Positions 1 to 8,026 of a stretch of DNA of 64,000 bases are shown here, piece after piece (position 1 is the stretch's first letter; every line of letters begins with the position of its first letter). Both the position numbers and the translations under genes were made by a program. The notes below the pieces were generated by a model, which had not been told where the DNA came from, did no database searches, and saw only the letters and a program-made list of their open reading frames with translations. The DNA lies in contig OZ250159.1 in assembly GCA_965237785.1 (NCBI GenBank), positions 124,001 through 188,000 on the forward strand, in the 5' to 3' direction. The stretch comes from UBA6522 sp965237785 (GTDB taxonomy: Bacteria; Pseudomonadota; Gammaproteobacteria; Steroidobacterales; Rariloculaceae).

Positions 1-52
1 GTCGCTTGAGGTAGCGCGCGTTGCGCACTGACCATCGCCGCATTCGGTACAT
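1..52 (-). CDS. Partial CDS, possible methylenetetrahydrofolate reductase C-terminal-type protein
   Basis: Only the first 17 codons lie in the window; the gene runs off the left edge on the minus strand. The ATG at 52 is preceded by a GGAG-containing stretch at a usable distance, and the peptide begins MYRMRRWSVRNARYL. This resembles, from memory, the start of the small MTHFR C-terminal-domain proteins that sit in MttB/DUF1638/virulence-factor clusters of proteobacteria, where they are thought to help oxidise methyl-tetrahydrofolate. It follows the upstream minus-strand gene by about 40 bp, consistent with one operon. The identification rests on a short peptide plus context, so it is tentative. 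Confidence 0.35.
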   Translation of the reverse strand, partial: MYRMRRWSVRNARYLKR

Positions 53-91
53 GACAACCTGCTCCGTGGCTGTTCCGGGGCCGTTTCGGCG

Positions 92-412
92 CTAGGGTCT
101 GTTAACGCTGTCCGCGGCAACGCCGTGACTGCGGATCAACCCGTTGAGCCTCTCCTGCGTAAACTCGCCCTCGATTCGGCTCGCCTCGGCTAGCGCGATC
201 TCGTGCAAGTCGGCGGCGGCGTCAATCGCCGTTGTCTCGCGGTGCCAATCCGCGATGTAGGCCGCGCTACCGCCCTTGCCGGCGCGCATGGCGGCACGGT
301 CGATCGCCTCCTGGAAGCGGCCGCTCAGCATGACCTTCTCGCGCCGCCGGCCGCGCTGCAAGATGAGCTGCGACGGAATGTCACGCCAAAGAATGAGAAC
401 TTTCTTGACCAT
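92..412 (-). CDS. Small 'virulence factor' family protein (MttB-cluster associated)
   Basis: A 106-residue protein starting MVKKVLILWRDIPSQLI at the ATG at 412. The pattern of K-V-x-I-x-W-R-D-I-P-x-Q near the N-terminus followed by a conserved basic/aromatic block matches the small family annotated as 'virulence factor' (PF13769). It is found beside DUF1638 and MttB genes in many alphaproteobacteria and gammaproteobacteria. Despite the name, no biochemical role is established. It overlaps the 3' end of the DUF1638 gene by 32 bp, implying translational coupling. The frame is open upstream to 475, but 412 was chosen because the family motif begins there. No signal peptide or membrane segment is visible, so it is probably cytoplasmic. 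Confidence 0.72.
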   Translation of the reverse strand: MVKKVLILWRDIPSQLILQRGRRREKVMLSGRFQEAIDRAAMRAGKGGSAAYIADWHRETTAIDAAADLHEIALAEASRIEGEFTQERLNGLIRSHGVAADSVNRP

Positions 413-1010
413 TTTCCGATCGCGTGAAGCGCGCCGCCAGGCTCGTTTCAAGCTCGCCGTAACCGCAGTGCACATGCTCGAAGTCGAGTTCGAGGCGTGC
501 GGCGGCCTGCGCGGCGGATTCGAGTAACCGAGCGTCTTCTGTCTGCGAGAGGTACACGAGTTTGCGGTAGTTGCCGAAATACGCGTTGCGGAGTTCCGGA
601 TGCCGATCCAGGCCCAATGGTTTCACGACGAATCGATCGAAGTGGCGCGCCAGGAAGTCGGTCAGGTAGAACGTGCCGGGTTCCGCCATGGAAAGCGCCG
701 CGAAACGTTCGCGGCCGGCGAAGAACTCGTAGCAGTGCGCGCCTTCCAGCCGAACCGCGCCTTCCTCCTCCAGCACGCGGTCGATGCCGCCGGCGGTGCC
801 GCAATCCGCATAGGCGACCAAGATTTCGTCATACGCGGAGCGATGCCGGCGAATCATTTGCCGCAGGCGCCCGGGAATTTCGGCCGGGCGGTTGTGGAGT
901 TTCGCATCGATACACTTGAGATGCAGGTGCCACCAACCCCAGCGGTGCCTGAGCGCGTCGATCTCACGCGCCAGGGCGCCGCAGGCGATGACCAGGATCG
1001 GCTCAGGCAT
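381..1010 (-). CDS. DUF1638 family protein
   Basis: A 209-residue cytoplasmic protein. It has the DUF1638 (PF07796) hallmarks: an N-terminal ILVIACGALA strand-turn, a LHNRP-x-x-IP segment around residues 39-46, an ADCGTAGGID motif around residues 67-76, and a C-H-C-Y/E-F-F region. The conserved Cys and His residues look metal- or cofactor-binding, but the function is unknown. The family is strongly linked to MttB methyltransferase loci, and here it lies 42 bp downstream of an MttB gene and overlaps the next gene. The ATG at 1010 is preceded by GGGAGAG, a good ribosome binding site. A role in corrinoid or methyl-transfer maturation is a context inference only. Confidence 0.85.
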   Translation of the reverse strand: MPEPILVIACGALAREIDALRHRWGWWHLHLKCIDAKLHNRPAEIPGRLRQMIRRHRSAYDEILVAYADCGTAGGIDRVLEEEGAVRLEGAHCYEFFAGRERFAALSMAEPGTFYLTDFLARHFDRFVVKPLGLDRHPELRNAYFGNYRKLVYLSQTEDARLLESAAQAAARLELDFEHVHCGYGELETSLAARFTRSENGQESSHSLA

Positions 1011-1052
1011 GGACGATCTCTCCCTCGTCCGGGATTGCGTATTCGGTGGCCA

Positions 1053-2642
1053 TCAGTAGGCTCGATCCTCGAACGCCGACTTGCGCCGATGGATGAACTC
1101 CACGAGCGCCTCGTCGATCGCGGGATCGAGCGGCGGCGCCTCGTACTCCTGGAGCATTTGTTTCCAAATCCCGTTGGCACGCTGGGCGGCGTCGAGCGAG
1201 CCGTCCTGCTGCCATTGTTCGAAGCTGTTGTTGTCCGCGACGTTGGAACGATAAAACGCAGTCTCGAAATTTTGCCGGGTATGCGCGGCGCCGAGAAAAT
1301 GCGAGCCGGGCCCGACCTCGCGCAGCGCGTCCAGGGCCTGGGCATTCTCCGACAGGTCGACCCCCTTCAACAGGACCGCGATCATGTTGGCCTGGTCGGC
1401 GTCCAGGATGAACTTTTCGTAGCCCATCGAGAGGCCGCCCTCGAGCCAGCCGGCGGTATGAAGCATGAAGTTCACGCCCGCCAGCGCGGCCGTCTGCAGC
1501 GTGTTGGCCGCCTCGTAGGCCGCCTGGGCGTCGGGAATCTTCGACGCGCACAACCCGCCGCCGCTGCGAAAGGGCACGCCCAGGCGGCGCGCCAACTGCC
1601 CCACGCCATAGAGGACGAGGCTTGGCTCCGGCGTGCCGAAGGTCGGCGCCCCCGACTGCATGGACACGGCGGCGGAGAACGCACCGAACACCACGGGGGC
1701 TCCGGGCCGCACGAGCTGAGTGTAGGCCATGCCGGCCAGCGCCTCGGCGAGGATCTGGGTCAGCGTGCCGGCCACGGTCACCGGCGACATCGCGCCGGCG
1801 AGCAGGAACGGCGAAATGACCGTCGCCTGGTTGTTCTCGGCGTAGACCGTCGCCGCGCCCAGCATGGTCGCGTCGAAGGTCAGCGGCGAATTCGCGTTGA
1901 TAAGGCTCGTCAGTACCGTATTGTTCGCTACAAAATCTTCGCCAAACACGATCCTCGCCATGGCCACGGTGTCCTCGGCGCGCTCGGGATGCGTGACGGA
2001 ACCCATGAACGGCTTGTCGCTGTACTTGATATGGCTGTAGACCATGTCGAAGTGACGCTTGTTGACGGGGACGTCGACAGGCTCGCAGATCGTGCCGCCG
2101 GAGTGGTGCAACCCCGGGCTCATCCAGGCGAGCTTCACGAAGTTGCGGAAGTCCTCAATGGTCGCGTAGCGGCGCCCGTGGTCAATATCTCGCACGAACG
2201 GCGACCCGTAGGCGGGCACCAGCACGGTGCGGTCGCCTCCGATGATCGTGGTGCGTTTCGGATTGCGCGCGTGTTGTCTGTACTCGCGCGGCGCCGTGGC
2301 CTGGACGAGCGACCGGCACATGCCGCGCGGGAACCGCACGCGCTCGCCGTCCACGTCCGCGCCCGCTTCCTTCCAGAGTGTGAGCGCCCGCGGGAATTCG
2401 CGGAACTCGATGCCGATTTCCTCGAGCACGGTATCGGCGTTGTGCTCGATCAACTCCAGCGCTTCGGTATCGAGAACCTCGAAACAGGGAATCTTCCGAT
2501 CGATCCAGGCCGCGAACTCGTCCCCCGGCCCGCGCCGGCGCGCGGCGAGCTTCGCCGCCCGGCCACGCCGAACGGTGCGGCCGGTGCGGCCGGTGCGGCG
2601 CTTTTGGCCAGGGTCTTGCCTGCATCGCGGATCGTCGATCAT
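1053..2642 (-). CDS. MttB-superfamily methyltransferase (trimethylamine/quaternary amine:corrinoid type)
   Basis: A 529-residue protein of the trimethylamine methyltransferase family (PF06253). Members transfer a methyl group from a tertiary or quaternary amine to a cognate corrinoid protein. Family-like features include SGGTICEP (after residue 180), a GAMSPVTVAGTL segment, GTPEPSLVLYG and the GGGLCASKIPDAQA strand near the barrel end. The frame has no in-frame UAG, so this is a non-pyrrolysine member, a group that includes glycine betaine, proline betaine and carnitine demethylases; the substrate cannot be read from sequence. The frame is open to 2864, but the ATG at 2642 has an AGGAGG ribosome binding site and the upstream part is unlike the family. 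It is divergent from the corrinoid protein and a second MttB. Confidence 0.9.
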   Translation of the reverse strand: MIDDPRCRQDPGQKRRTGRTGRTVRRGRAAKLAARRRGPGDEFAAWIDRKIPCFEVLDTEALELIEHNADTVLEEIGIEFREFPRALTLWKEAGADVDGERVRFPRGMCRSLVQATAPREYRQHARNPKRTTIIGGDRTVLVPAYGSPFVRDIDHGRRYATIEDFRNFVKLAWMSPGLHHSGGTICEPVDVPVNKRHFDMVYSHIKYSDKPFMGSVTHPERAEDTVAMARIVFGEDFVANNTVLTSLINANSPLTFDATMLGAATVYAENNQATVISPFLLAGAMSPVTVAGTLTQILAEALAGMAYTQLVRPGAPVVFGAFSAAVSMQSGAPTFGTPEPSLVLYGVGQLARRLGVPFRSGGGLCASKIPDAQAAYEAANTLQTAALAGVNFMLHTAGWLEGGLSMGYEKFILDADQANMIAVLLKGVDLSENAQALDALREVGPGSHFLGAAHTRQNFETAFYRSNVADNNSFEQWQQDGSLDAAQRANGIWKQMLQEYEAPPLDPAIDEALVEFIHRRKSAFEDRAY

Positions 2643-2959
2643 GCGCGGCCTCCTGCTGCGGGAAAACGCCTGAGTCGTGAAAGAGCAAGCCCCTATTGCA
2701 TCTTCGAATGCCAGTCTGCGGCAGAATGCCGATCCGTGCATCGCCGGATGCGACATGGAGCCAATCGCAAGCGACATGGCGGCGCCTCCGGCTGCTGTTG
2801 GCGATACGCAACAAGTTATCGTGCGATGGCTGAAAACCCCGGTATACCTGTCCATTTTTGACACTCCGATGTCGCATAGGCTTCATCGGGCGTCGCATCC
2901 CGGTGCTATTCTCGGTTCACTTGGAGTCGAGATTGAGCCACCGAAGGGGGGAGGACACA
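2643..2959. promoter_or_regulatory. Divergent intergenic region of the methyltransferase locus
   Basis: About 317 bp without a supported gene, between the minus-strand MttB and the plus-strand relic and corrinoid genes. A consensus TTGACA is present at 2858-2863 on the plus strand; 17 bp downstream is CTTCAT (2881-2886), a poor -10, so promoter assignment is weak. The region must nonetheless carry the promoters for both directions. I see no clear inverted repeat or riboswitch-like conserved block. Confidence 0.3.
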
Positions 2960-3154
2960 ATGCCAGTTTCCCTGCAATCAAAACGTACCGCACCATGTGC
3001 TGCCGCCGCCGTGTCCGCCCTGGGGCCCGGCGATATCGATGACCCTGGAATCACCAATTTCTCCGATTACGTCCTGAGTTTGCCGAGCGTGACCGCCGGC
3101 GGCAGCGGACCGGGTCAGAACACCATCGGCATTCGCGTGAGCATGAACTTCTGA
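2960..3154 (+). pseudogene. TonB-dependent receptor relic: plug start joined directly to last beta strand
   Basis: A 64-codon open frame with a strong GGGGGGAGG ribosome binding site just before the ATG at 2960. Its middle reads ITNFSDYVLSLPSVTAGG followed by SGPGQNT, which is the characteristic start of the plug domain in one large TBDR group. After that it jumps to IGIRVSMNF and a stop, which resembles the final outer-membrane barrel strand. The several hundred residues of plug and barrel between them are missing. The reading frame is intact across the junction, so this looks like one in-frame internal deletion rather than decay by point mutation. No signal peptide remains. It lies 76 bp upstream of the corrinoid gene and may now act only as a leader; a working receptor is ruled out by size. 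Confidence 0.68.
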
Positions 3155-3230
3155 CCGACCAGAACCTGACAACAGGCCAGAAACTACTGAACTTTCACAA
3201 CGGGAAATTGGGTGGTTGGAGGCAGTTTGC

Positions 3231-3956
3231 ATGAACGAAGACGTTTACGCCAAGGACGCGGCCGCAGAGCAGGAGGACGATCTCGTCCTCTCCGAACTTG
3301 ACGACGATGAACTGGTCGAGCAGATGCACGATGATCTGTACGACGGCCTCAGGGATGAAATCGTCGAGAGCACGGAAATACTGCTTGAGCGGGGCTGGGC
3401 GCCGGACAAGGTACTGAACAATGCCCTGGTGGGCGGCATGAAGATCGTCGGCATCGACTTTCGCGACGGCATCCTGTTCGTGCCGGAGGTGCTGCTGGCC
3501 GCCAATGCCATGAAGGGCGGCATGGCCGTGCTGCGCCCGTTGCTGGCGGAGACGGGCGCCAGGCCGGTGGGCAAGATGGTGATCGGTACGGTCAAGGGCG
3601 ACATTCACGACATCGGCAAGAACCTGGTCGGAATGATGATGGAAGGCGCCGGTTTCGAGGTCTTCGATATCGGCATCAACAACAGCGCTGAAAACTATCT
3701 GGAGGCGCTGGAAAAGCACCGGCCGGACATTCTCGGCATGTCGGCCCTGCTGACCACTACCATGCCGTATATGAAGGTGGTCATCGACGAATTGGTGGCC
3801 CGATCCATCCGCGACGACTACATCGTGCTGGTCGGCGGCGCGCCTCTGAACGAGGAATTCGGCGCGGCGGTGGGCGCCGACGCCTATTGTGGGGACGCCG
3901 CCACCGCGGTGGATACCGCCACTCATCTGATGCGCAAGAGGCACAACTACCGATGA
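3231..3956 (+). CDS. Corrinoid (B12-binding) protein, MttC/MtbC type
   Basis: A 241-residue cytoplasmic methyl carrier. After an acidic N-terminus comes a helical B12-binding-2 cap (roughly residues 25-110), then the Rossmann-like B12 domain. The lower-axial-ligand motif D-x-H-x-x-G is present as D124-I-H126-D-I-G129, followed by conserved SALLTTTM and a terminal GGAP motif. The protein accepts a methyl group from an MttB-type enzyme and presents it to a tetrahydrofolate methyltransferase. ATG 3231 was chosen because TTGGAGG precedes it. It is 33 bp upstream of the second MttB gene, its probable partner. No reductive activase (RamA-like) or MtvA-like methyl-THF transferase is seen in the window. 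Confidence 0.92.
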   Translation: MNEDVYAKDAAAEQEDDLVLSELDDDELVEQMHDDLYDGLRDEIVESTEILLERGWAPDKVLNNALVGGMKIVGIDFRDGILFVPEVLLAANAMKGGMAVLRPLLAETGARPVGKMVIGTVKGDIHDIGKNLVGMMMEGAGFEVFDIGINNSAENYLEALEKHRPDILGMSALLTTTMPYMKVVIDELVARSIRDDYIVLVGGAPLNEEFGAAVGADAYCGDAATAVDTATHLMRKRHNYR

Positions 3957-3989
3957 TGCGGTTTCATGATTTCTCCAGGGAGAGCTGCC

Positions 3990-5531
3990 ATGCCACGACG
4001 ATCGGGCGGTAGACGGGCGCGTAGGGCCCTGCGCGCCGCGCCCTTGGCCGAAGCGGTCAAGCCGGTTCGGCCGGGTGAGACCGGCGGACAGTTCCAACCC
4101 TTGTCCGCTGCCGGCGTTGCGGCCATTGTGGACAACGCCTTCAGGATTCTCGACCGGGTGGGATTCGCCGATCCGACACCTCACTGCATCGAAACCTGCA
4201 CTTCGGCCGGCGCCGTGCTCGGCGACGATGGGCGTTTGCGCATGCCGCGAAGCGTGGTCGAACGGACCTTGCAGCAAGCCCGGCGGAATCTGGTGCTGCA
4301 CGGTCAGGATCCGCGGTGGGATCTGGACTTGAGTGGCGCCAGGGTGCACTTCTCCACCGCCGGCGCCGCGGTCACGGTAGCCGACTCGGAGAACGGCCTC
4401 TACCGGGATTCCAAGGCGCAGGATCTCTACGACATGGCGCGCATCGCCGACACCTGCGAGCACATTCACATGTTTCAACGGACCTGCGTCCCTCGGGACA
4501 TTGCCGACAACTATGCACTGGACATCAATACCGTCTACTGCGCGGTGATGGGCACCAGCAAGCACGTCGGTTCCAGTTGGTCGGTATCCCAGCACGTCGA
4601 GAAGAGCCTGCAGATGCTGCACATCATCGCCGGCGGCGAGGCCGAGTGGCGGGCGCGCCCCTTCGTCAGCCAGTCCAACTGCTTTGTGGTGCCGCCGATG
4701 AAGTTCGCCACCGATGCGCTCGAATGCCTGCGGGTCGCGGTGCAGGGCGGCATGCCGGTACTGCTGTTATCGGCAGGCCAAGCCGGCGCGACCACGCCCG
4801 CCTGTCTGGCCGGGGCGGTCTCTCAAGCCTGGGCGGAGTGTCTCGGCGGGCTGGTCTATGTCAACGCGATCGAGCCCGGCGCGCCGGCGATTCTCGGCGC
4901 CTGGCCGTTCGTTTCGGATCTGCGTACCGGGGCGATGAGCGGCGGCTCGCCGGAGCAGGGCCTGCTGTCCGCCGCCTGCGCCCAGATCGGCAACCACTTC
5001 GACCTGCCCTTCGGCACCGCCTGCGGCATGACCGATGCCAAGTTTCCGGACTTTCAGGCCGGCGCGGAACGTGCCGCAACGGTGCTGTCAGCCGCCTTGT
5101 CCGGGGCGAACATCGTCTATGAATCCGCCGGCATGTACGCCAGTCTGTTGGGCACGTGCCCGGAGAGCCTGTTGCTGGACAACGACGTCCTGGGTGCCGC
5201 CGGGCGCGCTACCCGCGGAATCGAAGTCAACTCCGATACGCTGAGCTTCGAGGAGATCCAACAGATCTGCACCAGCGGGGTAGGCCATTACCTGGGTTCC
5301 GGGAACACCTTGCAGGTGATGCAAAGCGAGTATTTTTATCCGGACTTCAGCGACCGCACCAGCCCGACCGTCTGGGAGGAACAAGGCAAGCCGGTTCTGC
5401 TGAACAGGGCCATCGACAGGACGCGGGAACTTCTCGCCCATCATGTGCCGCGCCACGTCAGCGACGAAATCGACGCGCGAGTGCGTGCCGGGTTCCCGAT
5501 CTTTCTCTCCCGGGCAGCGATGGGGCGATGA
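3990..5531 (+). CDS. MttB-superfamily methyltransferase, second copy
   Basis: A 513-residue protein of the trimethylamine methyltransferase family, paralogous to but well diverged from the minus-strand copy. Family-like segments are visible: HFSTAGAAVTVAD, the FVSQSNCFVVPPMKF strand, LLLSAGQAGATTPACLAG and the late GTACGMTDAKFPDFQAG segment. No in-frame stop interrupts it, so it is non-pyrrolysine. The N-terminal 25 residues are Arg/Ala-rich and probably disordered. The ATG at 3990 follows AGGGAGAG; an earlier in-frame start at 3966 lacks such a site. It lies directly downstream of the corrinoid gene and 68 bp upstream of etfB. Two distinct MttB paralogues around a single corrinoid protein suggest two substrates or two demethylation steps. 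Confidence 0.9.
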   Translation: MPRRSGGRRARRALRAAPLAEAVKPVRPGETGGQFQPLSAAGVAAIVDNAFRILDRVGFADPTPHCIETCTSAGAVLGDDGRLRMPRSVVERTLQQARRNLVLHGQDPRWDLDLSGARVHFSTAGAAVTVADSENGLYRDSKAQDLYDMARIADTCEHIHMFQRTCVPRDIADNYALDINTVYCAVMGTSKHVGSSWSVSQHVEKSLQMLHIIAGGEAEWRARPFVSQSNCFVVPPMKFATDALECLRVAVQGGMPVLLLSAGQAGATTPACLAGAVSQAWAECLGGLVYVNAIEPGAPAILGAWPFVSDLRTGAMSGGSPEQGLLSAACAQIGNHFDLPFGTACGMTDAKFPDFQAGAERAATVLSAALSGANIVYESAGMYASLLGTCPESLLLDNDVLGAAGRATRGIEVNSDTLSFEEIQQICTSGVGHYLGSGNTLQVMQSEYFYPDFSDRTSPTVWEEQGKPVLLNRAIDRTRELLAHHVPRHVSDEIDARVRAGFPIFLSRAAMGR

Positions 5532-5599
5532 CGGGCACCTTCTTTTCGAGTGATTGCAGCCGTATTCACGTTATCCGCTTCCCCGAATAGAGATTTGCG

Positions 5600-6358
5600 A
5601 TGGCGGTCATCAACACCATTCTTGTTCCTCTGAAACGCGTCGTGGACTTCAATGTCCGTGTACGCGTGAAGCCCGACGGCTCGGGAATGGCGCTGGACGG
5701 CGTCAAAATGAGCATCAATCCCTTCGACGAGATCGCCTTGGAGGAGGCGCTGCGAATCAGGGAACGGGGCGAGGCCGAGGAGGTCGTCGTGGCATCCGTC
5801 GGCGCCCAGGAATGCACTCAGCAACTACGTGGCGGGTTGGCCATGGGAGCCGACCGGGCCATTCTGGTGGAGGTTAGCCGGGACCTTGAACCCCTGACCG
5901 TCGCCAAGACGTTGAAGGCCCTCGTCCACCGGGAAAATTCGCAGTTGGTGATTTTGGGCAAGCAGGCCATCGACGGCGACAACAATCAGACCGGACAGAT
6001 GCTGGCCGCTCTTTGGGGGCGGCCCCAAGCGACTTTTGCCTCCGAACTCAGCCTGGGCAACGGCGTGGCGACAGCGACGCGGGAAGTGGACGCCGGGTTG
6101 GAAGTCGTCGAAGTCGACCTGCCGGCCGTGGTGACCACGGACCTGCGTCTGAACGAACCCCGTTACACAAAGCTGCCCGATATCCTGAAGGCCAAGAGGA
6201 AGCCTCTGGAGACGGTAACCCTGGCTGAGTTGAACGTGGAACCGGAAGTACAATTCCGAGTGTTGGGGGTCGAACCGCCGGCCCGGCGCCCGAAGGGCGT
6301 GATGGTGCGCGATGTGGCGGAGTTGGTGCAGGCGCTACGGCAAAAAGAGTTGGTTTGA
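5600..6358 (+). CDS. etfB: Electron transfer flavoprotein, beta subunit
   Basis: A 252-residue EtfB. It begins MAVINTILVPLKRVVDFNV, then has the expected INPFDEIALEEALR segment, an adenine-nucleotide-binding fold with VVVASVGA, and the family signature around DGDNNQTGQMLAALWGRP. The C-terminus contains the usual LRLNEPRYTKLPDILKAKRK block. With EtfA it forms the soluble heterodimer that carries electrons from flavin dehydrogenases to ETF:quinone oxidoreductase. It overlaps etfA by 1 bp (ATGA) and lies directly behind an MttB gene. I infer that the pair serves oxidation of demethylation products such as sarcosine-type amines or methyl-THF. The genes could equally be the general ETF of the cell. 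Confidence 0.93.
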   Translation: MAVINTILVPLKRVVDFNVRVRVKPDGSGMALDGVKMSINPFDEIALEEALRIRERGEAEEVVVASVGAQECTQQLRGGLAMGADRAILVEVSRDLEPLTVAKTLKALVHRENSQLVILGKQAIDGDNNQTGQMLAALWGRPQATFASELSLGNGVATATREVDAGLEVVEVDLPAVVTTDLRLNEPRYTKLPDILKAKRKPLETVTLAELNVEPEVQFRVLGVEPPARRPKGVMVRDVAELVQALRQKELV

Positions 6359-7305
6359 TGGCCCGGGTTCTGATCGTTGCCGAGCATGACGGGAAGTCCC
6401 TCAATCCCAGTACGGCGAAATGCGTGTCCTGCGCCCAAAGCTTCGAGCCGTCAGCGATCGACATTGCGGTGCTGGCTGGAGACGGCGGCGCCGTTGCAGC
6501 GCAGGCGGCGGCGCTGGTCGGGGTGACCGGCGTCATCAGAGTCGATCATCCGGCAAACGAGTTTGCCCTGGCGGCGGTCGCCGCGCCCCAGGTCCGTGAC
6601 CTCGCTGCCGATTACACTCATGTCTTCGGCCCGTCAACCACGTTCGGCAAGGATCTGATGCCGCGGGTTGCAGCACTCCTGGGCGTGGGACAGCTGAGCG
6701 ATATCATGAGCGCCGAAAGCGCCTATCGGTTCAAGCGGCCGATCTACGCCGGCAATGCCATTCTCACGGTGGAGGCGCCGGTGGACCGCACTGTGGTGGC
6801 CACCGTCAGAACCGCATCGTACCAGGCGGCCGAAGCCACTGGTGAGGCCGCGATCCGGGAACGCTCCACGGATTCCGAGCTTCCGGCCCATACGCGGTTC
6901 ATCGAACTTCGCAGCGAGACCGGCAATGGGCGGCCGGATTTGCAGTCCGGCGCCCGGGTCGTCTCCGGCGGACGCGCCCTGGGCAGCAAGGAGAACTTCG
7001 AACTCATCTATCGGCTGGCGGATACGCTCGGCGCCGCCGTGGGCGCATCGCGCGCCGCGGTGGATGCAGGGTACGCAGCTAACGACCTGCAGGTCGGCCA
7101 GACTGGAAAGATCATTGCACCGGACCTCTATATCGCCGTGGGCATCTCCGGAGCCATCCAGCACCTCACCGGAATCAAGGACGCGAATGTCATCGTGGCC
7201 ATCAACATAGACGCCGAAGCGCCGCTGTTCGAGGTCGCCGATATCGGTCTGGCGGCGGACCTGTTTACCGCCGTGCCGGAACTGATCGAAGCGCTGGGTG
7301 GATAA
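6358..7305 (+). CDS. etfA: Electron transfer flavoprotein, alpha subunit
   Basis: A 315-residue EtfA. The N-terminal domain starts MARVLIVAEHDGKSLNPST. The C-terminal FAD-binding domain carries VSGGRALGSKENFELIYRLA, then GASRAAVDAGY, the VGQTGKIIAPDLYIAVGISG signature and NIDAEAPLFEVADIG. These positions match the family and the length is normal. The ATG at 6358 overlaps the etfB stop as ATGA, which decides the start over an upstream TTG. The 3' end overlaps a minus-strand SulP relic by about 40 bp, so transcription converges there and no terminator hairpin is obvious. Confidence 0.94.
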   Translation: MARVLIVAEHDGKSLNPSTAKCVSCAQSFEPSAIDIAVLAGDGGAVAAQAAALVGVTGVIRVDHPANEFALAAVAAPQVRDLAADYTHVFGPSTTFGKDLMPRVAALLGVGQLSDIMSAESAYRFKRPIYAGNAILTVEAPVDRTVVATVRTASYQAAEATGEAAIRERSTDSELPAHTRFIELRSETGNGRPDLQSGARVVSGGRALGSKENFELIYRLADTLGAAVGASRAAVDAGYAANDLQVGQTGKIIAPDLYIAVGISGAIQHLTGIKDANVIVAINIDAEAPLFEVADIGLAADLFTAVPELIEALGG

Positions 7306-7870
7306 CGCGGGCATCGTCCATGGAATCCACGACCCGATCATCCGGCACACGCTGCAGAATATTAAGCGTGTCGAACGTGGCGGCGATGGAACCGCGCAGC
7401 CTTACGATGATGATCTCTGTCTGCGCCGTGGCCGCAACGTCAATGAGTTGCTCGATAACGATGGCCGCGCTGTCGTCAAGATAGGTAGCCCCCGTAAAGT
7501 CGAAAACGACGACTTCATGTTCCCTGATATCCACGCCAATTACCGAGACGAGTTTGTGAGACGAGGCAACCGTAAAGCTGCCGCGAAGCGCCACCAGGCC
7601 GACCCGGAACACGCCCAGGAGAACCTGGATCAGCCCTCCCATGACCACTACAGTCAAGGCTTCGGCGAGGTTGTTCGCGTGAGTGGTGACGATCACCGCC
7701 ATGGCAATGGTCATCGATGGCGTGGGCCCGGATATCTGTGATCGTGTGCCGCCGAAAATATCCCCGCGGAGCGTACGGAAGTCGTAGTTCAACTGATAGT
7801 GCCTTCGTTTCTTGTCTTCAACCGGGGAACCCCCACCCTGATGGGACTTCGCCGCCCGCATTGCGGCCAT
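7265..7870 (-). pseudogene. SulP-type anion permease relic with two in-frame internal deletions
   Basis: A 201-codon frame made of pieces of a SulP transporter (normally 500-600 residues). Residues 25-42 read YQLNYDF-x-TLRGDIFGG, the usual SulP N-terminus. The sequence then jumps to TRSQISGPTPSMTIAMAVI, normally about 40-50 residues further on, and continues through one membrane helix to LIQVLLGVFRVG. The next jump skips most of the transmembrane core and lands in a STAS domain, seen as VVVFDFTGATYLDDSAA. The frame is kept across both junctions, and the first joins at a repeated FGG. It could encode a small membrane protein with a STAS domain, but transport is impossible. It overlaps etfA antiparallel at its 3' end. 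Confidence 0.75.
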
Positions 7871-8026
7871 TCCGCGGGAGGGCCGCTACGGTTTGCTCAA
7901 TTATGGCCCATCTATCGCCACTCTCAACCCAAACCCGTCAATCGCCTTAAACACACCAGTTTCGGAGGTACGGTAGAAAACACGCGTAGTCCAAGCTATT
8001 CTCCATATCGTGCACGCGAATCGCTC

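Noticed and set aside
600..2861. A 753-codon open frame on the strand opposite the first MttB gene
   Set aside because: It is antisense to DUF1638 and MttB, has no recognisable domain and is Arg/Gly/Ala/Val-rich; long antisense frames are expected at this GC content.
3195..4622. A 475-codon minus-strand frame across the corrinoid and second MttB genes
   Set aside because: It is a shadow of two well-supported plus-strand genes, with low-complexity His/Gly/Arg-rich sequence and no domain.
1053..5531. Pyrrolysine-encoding trimethylamine methyltransferase
   Set aside because: Neither MttB frame contains an in-frame UAG, and no pyl genes or tRNA are visible.
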